NCBI GenBank assembly: GCA_946886255.1
Contig: CAMPIG010000034.1
Coordinates: forward strand, 1 to 19,530
DNA from: an uncultured Cellvibrio sp.
GTDB taxonomy: Bacteria > Pseudomonadota > Gammaproteobacteria > Pseudomonadales > Cellvibrionaceae
Direction of reading: 5' to 3'
DNA length: 19,530 nucleotides
The position numbers and the translations under genes are program-made. Of the stretch, positions 14,800 through 19,530 are shown piece by piece; position 1 is the stretch's first letter, and every line of letters starts with the position of its first letter. The notes under the pieces were generated by a model, which was given only the letters and a program-made list of their open reading frames with translations, was not told the DNA's origin and made no database searches.

Positions 14800-15453
14800 T
14801 TATCGCCACGCACCTATCGCATCTTCAGCCGGCGTATTCAGTGGACGCGCCAGTAGCCCGGTGTTGGACAGAGAAACTTCGTAGAGTGCGCCATCAGCCA
14901 TAGGCAGATAGGTTGCGCTGCCGTAAATCGCATCCACCACCGGGACCCACTCCGGATATTCATTAATCCAGCTCCAGACATCCAGGTTGTACAGGCTTTC
15001 ATATAATGCATATACCGTACGCTTGGCGGTGCGCTCTTGTTCAAGATCATAATAACGCCCACTGATCCGATCCAGACGATAAGCCGGACGCAAACCAAAG
15101 GTGCCCAGATAACCTTTCCACTTGACGACCCGCGCATCCAATTGCCATTGATCGCCGCGTAATGTGTAGCGATGTTCATTACCTTTGCTATCAACCAGCA
15201 CCGCATCGAAATGCTGATCTTCTATCTTTTCAAAGTTGATAGTGGCGATAACCTGCTCTTGCATGATTTGTTTATAGCGGAAGATATCGTATGCAATCAG
15301 CCCAACCGCCAGGGCCACCGTTAACAGTATCAACCCGACCATGCCCCGCAGCCATCCCATGATCCAACTGCCGCGCAGCAGAATACTCAACGCCTTGTAT
15401 GCGATTAAGCCACCTATCGTAATCACCACTAATGCTATGAGGGTGTATAACAT
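14800..15453 (-). CDS. Uncharacterised membrane protein, nudC-sohB interval
   Basis: I do not recognise a named family. The product is 217 residues. Two hydrophobic segments occur near the N-terminus (about 3-25, LYTLIALVVITIGGLIAYKAL, and 32-53, LRGMVGLILLTVALAVGLIAYDIF). A mostly soluble domain of about 160 residues follows, with alternating strand-like segments (ATINFEKIEDQHFDAVLVD, EHRYTLRGDQWQLDARVVKW) and a Tyr/Trp-rich centre. Enzyme motifs and conserved cysteines are absent. I chose ATG 15453 because GGGAG precedes it closely and the membrane segment starts at once; the frame is open to 15498 but that would overlap nudC. It sits 16 bases after nudC and 36 bases before sohB, so it is almost surely co-transcribed. 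An envelope role alongside SohB is a guess from context. Confidence 0.88.
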   Translation of the reverse strand: MLYTLIALVVITIGGLIAYKALSILLRGSWIMGWLRGMVGLILLTVALAVGLIAYDIFRYKQIMQEQVIATINFEKIEDQHFDAVLVDSKGNEHRYTLRGDQWQLDARVVKWKGYLGTFGLRPAYRLDRISGRYYDLEQERTAKRTVYALYESLYNLDVWSWINEYPEWVPVVDAIYGSATYLPMADGALYEVSLSNTGLLARPLNTPAEDAIGAWR

Positions 15454-15469
15454 GTTGCTCCCGGCCGGA

Positions 15470-16285
15470 TTATTTATGATTGGTATGCTGTTCGACAAAA
15501 TGTGCGATCAATTGACCCGCTAGAGTAGCGATTGGCGGCACCTGAGGCAACTGATCGTAACGCCACCAACGTGCATCCAGGATTTCATCGTTGTCGACCT
15601 GAATCTCGCCGGAGGCATACTCAGCGTGAAAGCCAAGCATTAGTTGATGGGGAAACGGCCAAGGCTGGCTATGGAAATATCGTGGCAAATGAACCGTGAC
15701 CCCTACCTCCTCAAGGATTTCGCGGTGAATGGTATCTTCCAGACGCTCACCCGCCTCCACAAAACCAGCGAGCGCGGTATAAATAGCTTGTTTTGAGCGG
15801 GCGTGGTGTGCCAGTAAACATTCGTTTCCGCGTGTTATCAATACAATAATGCAGGGAGACAAGCGGGGATAAAAATGGAGGTCGCATTGATGGCAGACTT
15901 TAGCCCGCTCGTCGTCATTGCTGACCGTAGGGCGACCACAACGTCCGCAGAACTGGTGATCCAGATGCCATTGCACCACCTGCAAGGCTCGACCGGCTAA
16001 CAGGAAATATTCTTCATTCACCATCCCCAACAGGCTGCGCAAACCCTGCCACTGCCCTTCAGGCGCTTCCGTCGGCTTTTCCACATCCACAGCCCAGCAG
16101 GCCACTCTATCGAGGTAACCCATAAAGTGTTGACTATTGATAACAAAGTGGGCCGCAGCAAATTCAGCTTGGGAAAAGGGTCGCCAGGTGCCCCTGACAG
16201 GGTTCATTAATTGACCGTTTGCGACGGGAATGTAGCAGGTCGCCGTAGCGACCTGGGCAGGTTGTGGGGCGGGAATAAAAACCAT
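15470..16285 (-). CDS. nudC: NAD(P)H pyrophosphatase / RNA deNADding enzyme NudC
   Basis: A Nudix hydrolase that splits NADH into NMNH and AMP and, in E. coli, removes NAD caps from RNA 5' ends. The protein is 271 residues. A four-cysteine zinc site (Cys113, Cys116, Cys131, Cys134: CGRC and CHQC) precedes the Nudix box, whose key residues are Gly174, Glu180 and REILEEVG at 188-195. The NADH-specific motif follows at 206-214 as SQPWPFPHQ; the usual form is SQPWPFPxS, so the final Ser is Gln here. It starts two bases after the fimL stop, so translation is probably coupled. Confidence 0.95.
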   Translation of the reverse strand: MVFIPAPQPAQVATATCYIPVANGQLMNPVRGTWRPFSQAEFAAAHFVINSQHFMGYLDRVACWAVDVEKPTEAPEGQWQGLRSLLGMVNEEYFLLAGRALQVVQWHLDHQFCGRCGRPTVSNDDERAKVCHQCDLHFYPRLSPCIIVLITRGNECLLAHHARSKQAIYTALAGFVEAGERLEDTIHREILEEVGVTVHLPRYFHSQPWPFPHQLMLGFHAEYASGEIQVDNDEILDARWWRYDQLPQVPPIATLAGQLIAHFVEQHTNHK

Positions 16286-16287
16286 GG

Positions 16288-17991
16288 TTACACCCGATAA
16301 CCTAAAGCCTCCAGGCTCTCTTCGGCAATTTCCAGCACGCTGGTATCAGCATTTTTATCGATCTTGATGCTGTCGAGGTAATATTCAAGGCTGATGATGG
16401 CGTCCGCAAAGGTTTCCAGCATGTGCTGCACAGCAGCCATTTGTTCATTGCGCAGTAACGACACTTCAATAAATTCAATACATTTTGCCAGCACCTTGGC
16501 AGCACGGGATAACCCCAACACAAACATACCACCACGTACACTGTCGAGCGTACCGACGATATTGTGGATATGCCCTTTGTCGTAGTTAGACTCTATGAAG
16601 GAGCTCAGTGCGCGTTTGACCATAGCCAAGCCGGATTCAGCCTCTTCGATAACCAGACGCTCAGCCTCAGCGATCTGACTGTGAGCCATGGCATCATCGC
16701 GGGACAACGCATTGATCTGCGCGAGTTTTTCGTCAGAGAGATTGACCTTGCCAAGTCCCGAGATCGTACTTTCAACATACAGCAAGGTGTCCGCTACGCC
16801 CAATAATTCATCCGGGGTCACCGGTTTTTTGGTTTTTTGCCAATGGACAATTTTTTCGATTTCCTGTTTCAGGCTGGTGCTGGGCGCGACCAGACCGACC
16901 ACTGACAGGATATCGGCTACCTTTTTCAGTGTGTCTACCAACTCCGGCGTTTCACTTAACAATTCAGCACCACCTTGGGCAGCACGTTCCAGAATATTTT
17001 TTGTGCTGCGCAATTCATCACTTAATACCGCCGCCATGGAATTTAAGGTATTGGCGCTCGGCCCTTTAAGAAATTCCATCTCACGAGCCAACTCGGCATC
17101 GGTGTAGCGAACCGGTTTGATGTCATAAGCCATCGCGACAGCTCTGACCTTGTCATCTGTCGCCCGGGACAGCGCCACGATATACAACAGATCTTTCAGC
17201 AAGTTCTTGTCCGGCTGACGCGCGAGAGACTGTTTCCCTTCCATCTGTAAACGTTTTATCTCGCGGTCCAAGGCGCTGAATAGCAACTTGCGCCCCTTGG
17301 TAAGCTGCATATCTTTTTCCGAGATCGCCGTGAAAGCCGCTGAGGCTACCCACCAGAGATTACCCAGGGGCGCAGGACCACTGGCGGCTTCCAGACGATC
17401 CATTGCTCGGCACATCATACCCAGGGAGGGCTTAACCTGTACGCCCTGCAGCACTTTCAACAGACCGGTCTGGTACATGTGGCGCAAACGACGCACCAGC
17501 GCCATCAAGTCTTCATTCAATGGAGCCGCGGATGCCGGACGTGCAACACCGGTCGACGGCTCGTACTGATAGTAATGGCTCTCGGGTACCAGCGGGGCTT
17601 TGCGCGCCTGGCGCAGCTCATTGATATGGGGGATGAGCAACATGGCCATACTGCGAGATGTCTGGGTGCAATACTCAAGGTAGCGCGGCAGGATAAAAAA
17701 AGCCGAGGTCAGCAACTCCAGTTTACGGTTGGTTTTGGATTCTTCGCCCAAGGTAATTTCGGTGATATGTTCAACCAACTCTTCCGCCAACAGGTCTACA
17801 CCTTTGAGCTGTATCAGACTCAAGGTGCCACGAATCTGTTTAATACCGTCTATACAATTTTGCAGCAATTCACCGTTATTGCGGTCATTGGCAAATTGTT
17901 CCAGCCCTACGGCAGATTGTTCGATAGTGGCGACCAATTCATCCTGAACCATCTTCAGGGAGGCTAGATTGAGAGTTTCGCTATTGCTCAC
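16288..17991 (-). CDS. fimL: FimL-like protein (degenerate ChpA N-terminal / HPt-like)
   Basis: A soluble, largely helical 567-residue protein resembling FimL of P. aeruginosa, which is related to the N-terminal part of the ChpA kinase and promotes type IV pilus function and cAMP signalling. It has two HPt-like helices with the RG signature, IKQIRGTLSLIQLKG (about 50-64) and LDSVRGGMFVLGL (about 482-494). Neither has a histidine at the phosphorylation position (Lys and Asp in its place), so phosphotransfer is unlikely. I chose GTG 17991 because AAGGAAG (17997-18003) precedes it by five bases; the frame is open to 18036 but without a ribosome site. It leads the fimL-nudC-membrane protein-sohB run, as fimL-nudC do in Pseudomonas. 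No pilus genes are in view. Confidence 0.85.
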   Translation of the reverse strand: MSNSETLNLASLKMVQDELVATIEQSAVGLEQFANDRNNGELLQNCIDGIKQIRGTLSLIQLKGVDLLAEELVEHITEITLGEESKTNRKLELLTSAFFILPRYLEYCTQTSRSMAMLLIPHINELRQARKAPLVPESHYYQYEPSTGVARPASAAPLNEDLMALVRRLRHMYQTGLLKVLQGVQVKPSLGMMCRAMDRLEAASGPAPLGNLWWVASAAFTAISEKDMQLTKGRKLLFSALDREIKRLQMEGKQSLARQPDKNLLKDLLYIVALSRATDDKVRAVAMAYDIKPVRYTDAELAREMEFLKGPSANTLNSMAAVLSDELRSTKNILERAAQGGAELLSETPELVDTLKKVADILSVVGLVAPSTSLKQEIEKIVHWQKTKKPVTPDELLGVADTLLYVESTISGLGKVNLSDEKLAQINALSRDDAMAHSQIAEAERLVIEEAESGLAMVKRALSSFIESNYDKGHIHNIVGTLDSVRGGMFVLGLSRAAKVLAKCIEFIEVSLLRNEQMAAVQHMLETFADAIISLEYYLDSIKIDKNADTSVLEIAEESLEALGYRV

Positions 17992-18162
17992 GAGTACTTC
18001 CTTAACTAACAGTAAAAAGGCGCGATCGACAACCACACCGGGGGCTTGATTAGCTTAGCGCAAGATATTCCCTGTTGCTTACTTCAGGCCGGAGAATGAT
18101 GGCAGCAATGTATACCAGGTCACGCCGCTTTCTGATGTTAAGTTAACAATTCTAATATGGAT

Positions 18163-18191
18163 TTTATAAAAAGCCGCTAAGTCATTGTCAT
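18163..18191 (-). promoter_or_regulatory. Sigma-70-type promoter for the fimL run
   Basis: On the minus strand ATGACA (18186-18191, five of six matches) is followed by exactly 17 bases and TATAAA (18163-18168, five of six). The start would be near 18156, leaving a leader of about 165 bases before the fimL GTG. An 11-base palindrome, GTTAACTTAAC (18137-18147), lies shortly after the predicted start and could be an operator. Confidence 0.6.
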
Positions 18192-18212
18192 TATTGCTAA
18201 TTATTTCGCAAA

Positions 18213-18935
18213 TCACGCATCGGCAACTTGCAGCCACACGCAGTTGCCACCGCTGCTTTTGTCAATAGCCGCCAGTTTTTCCTCATGCGCAGTCAACTCT
18301 TCAAGTGTCGCAGCAATAACCGGCAATGACCGGCGGCCAGGGTTCAGGCGGCGAATTTCGCTGACCGTAGCAGCACCATCCCCCTTGGACTGATTGCCCC
18401 CCAATGACAGTGCCGTTTGGCCGCCTGTCATTGCAAGGTATACGTCGGCCAGAATCTCGGCATCCAGCAAAGCGCCGTGGAGTTCGCGCTGGGAATTGTC
18501 TACCCCGTAACGTTTGCATAGGGCATCCAGATTATTCTTCTGGCCGGGGTGCTTACGTCTTGCCAATAGAAGGCTGTCGACGACGCTGCAGCGGCGAGTT
18601 ATGGATTGGTGGGCAGGGTTGAGCTTGCGTAGCTCGTGGTCAATAAAGCCGATATCGAAGGGCGCGTTATGGATAACCAATTCCGCATCACCGATAAAGG
18701 CCAAAAAATCCTCGGCAATTTTCGCAAATACCGGTTTGTCTGCGAGCATCTCATTGCTGATACCGTGGACTTCAAAGGCCCCTGCGTCCACCTCCCGTTC
18801 CGGGTTGATGTACTGATGATAATGCCGACCTGTCAGGCGGCGGTTGAAGAGTTCGACACAACCAATCTCGATAATCCGATGATCCTGAGCGGTTTCAAGA
18901 CCTGTGGTTTCAGTATCCAGTACAACCTGACGCAT
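18213..18935 (-). CDS. dnaQ: DNA polymerase III epsilon subunit (proofreading exonuclease)
   Basis: The 3'-5' exonuclease of the replicative polymerase core. The protein is 240 residues. DEDDh motifs are present: ExoI DTETTG (Asp7, Glu9), ExoII HNAPFDIGFIDHEL (Asp94), ExoIII HGALLDAEILADVY (His153, Asp158). The C-terminal 60 or so residues correspond to the tail that binds the alpha subunit, and include a short low-complexity stretch (GGNQSKGDGAA); a canonical QxxLxxF beta-clamp motif near residue 180 is not obvious, though TALSLGG lies there. AGGGG is five bases before the ATG. It begins 11 bases after the rnhA stop, the common rnhA-dnaQ pairing, here in tandem rather than divergent as in E. 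coli. Confidence 0.95.
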   Translation of the reverse strand: MRQVVLDTETTGLETAQDHRIIEIGCVELFNRRLTGRHYHQYINPEREVDAGAFEVHGISNEMLADKPVFAKIAEDFLAFIGDAELVIHNAPFDIGFIDHELRKLNPAHQSITRRCSVVDSLLLARRKHPGQKNNLDALCKRYGVDNSQRELHGALLDAEILADVYLAMTGGQTALSLGGNQSKGDGAATVSEIRRLNPGRRSLPVIAATLEELTAHEEKLAAIDKSSGGNCVWLQVADA

Positions 18936-18946
18936 GCTTACCCCTG

Positions 18947-19384
18947 TTAATGTGAAAATTCATCAATGCCGCGATTGGCCAGCAGATCAGCCAGTTCATT
19001 CTCGCGATGTCCGCTGTGGCCCTTCACCCAATGCCACTCCACTTTGTGGCGCTGGTTGAGTTCATCAAGGCGTTGCCACAGATCGGCATTTTTTACCGCC
19101 TGCTTACTCGCCGTACGCCAGCCATTACGTTTCCAGCCGGCCAACCATTCGGTAATTCCTTTGCGCACATATTGGGAGTCGGTGGTGATCACTACCTCGC
19201 AGGGCTCCTTCAAGGCAGAAAGCCCTTCGATGGCTGCCATCAGCTCCATACGATTATTGGTCGTCAGTTTCTCACCACCGTGCAGGGATTTTTCTATATT
19301 GCCAAAGCGCAACAAGGCACCCCAGCCACCGGGGCCTGGGTTACCCCGACAGGCACCATCGGTGAATATCTCAACGTTTTTCAA
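18947..19384 (-). CDS. rnhA: Ribonuclease HI
   Basis: Degrades the RNA strand of RNA:DNA hybrids (R-loops, primers). The 145 residues closely match E. coli RNase HI. Catalytic residues are Asp9 (FTDGAC), Glu47 ([10 protein letters not shown]), Asp69 (TTDSQYV), His123 (KGHSGH) and Asp133 (NELADLLA). The basic handle [16 protein letters not shown] is present. The start codon is TTG 19384. An in-frame TAG lies a few codons upstream with no other start between, and the residue alignment with E. coli begins there. The TTG is two bases after the stop of the upstream partial gene (TAA-GT-TTG), so coupled translation is likely. It forms an operon with dnaQ. Confidence 0.96.
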   Translation of the reverse strand: MKNVEIFTDGACRGNPGPGGWGALLRFGNIEKSLHGGEKLTTNNRMELMAAIEGLSALKEPCEVVITTDSQYVRKGITEWLAGWKRNGWRTASKQAVKNADLWQRLDELNQRHKVEWHWVKGHSGHRENELADLLANRGIDEFSH

Positions 19385-19386
19385 AC

Positions 19387-19530
19387 TTACTCTACCCTAT
19401 CGTTTTGATTGGTCTTCGCGACCTTGATGGAAGGACTTTTGACCCGCCCGTGAAGCTTTGTAATACCTAACCCCGGTACCGGTTTTAGCGTGCGCCATGC
19501 AGGCTTCAGGGGTGTCAACGCAATACGCTC
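19387..19530 (-). CDS. 3' end of a gene cut by the window edge
   Basis: On the minus strand a frame is open from the window edge for 47 codons to TAA at 19387-19389. The peptide is basic (starts [20 protein letters not shown] and ends KTNQNDRVE) and looks like a disordered C-terminal tail. The stop sits two bases before the rnhA TTG start, which supports a real upstream gene. In P. aeruginosa a SAM-dependent methyltransferase gene precedes rnhA, so this may be its C-terminus, but nothing in these 47 residues proves that. Confidence 0.55.
   Translation of the reverse strand, partial: ERIALTPLKPAWRTLKPVPGLGITKLHGRVKSPSIKVAKTNQNDRVE

Noticed and set aside
53..19530. CRISPR arrays, tRNA/rRNA genes, prophage or insertion sequence genes, defence systems
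   Set aside because: I looked for repeat-spacer periodicity, tRNA-like cloverleafs and transposase or integrase motifs and saw none; all long frames are core genes.

Overview
The window is ordinary core chromosome of a gammaproteobacterium, probably a relative of Pseudomonas or Cellvibrio (inference from gene order and protein content; I could not run a search). Base composition looks close to 50% GC. Two blocks known in Pseudomonas are recognisable. One runs pheA/tyrA - gyrA - MTA/SAH deaminase - ubiG - mupP - yciK. The other runs fimL - nudC - membrane protein - sohB, next to dnaQ - rnhA. I see no prophage, insertion sequence, CRISPR array, tRNA or rRNA, and no convincing undescribed system.

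Bases 1-52 are not genomic. They match an Illumina P7/Nextera library adapter with an i7 index and the Tn5 mosaic end, so this is a contig end with untrimmed adapter.

Layout, left to right. Minus strand: pyrF (pyrimidine synthesis), a ComEA-like periplasmic DNA-binding protein with its own terminator, then the ATP sulfurylase operon cysD-cysN. Next come tyrA and pheA (tyrosine and phenylalanine branches from chorismate), and gyrA with a strong terminator behind it. A 318-base divergent spacer follows gyrA. Plus strand: an MTA/SAH deaminase, ubiG (ubiquinone), mupP (peptidoglycan recycling) and yciK. These face msrA (minus). Minus strand again: sohB, an uncharacterised membrane protein, nudC and fimL in one tight run behind a good sigma-70-type promoter. 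Last come dnaQ, rnhA and the 3' end of a further gene cut by the right edge.

The genes mix housekeeping roles: nucleotide, aromatic amino acid and sulfur metabolism, DNA topology and proofreading, and protein repair and quality control. The more interesting features are small. They are a dispersed hairpin repeat (two copies), one of which supplies the stop codon of msrA; a duplicated start region at ubiG; a Met in the GyrA box; a plus-strand terminator just upstream of msrA; a 42-codon frame coupled to tyrA; and the absence of serC, hisC, aroA and mtnA from places they occupy in Pseudomonas.
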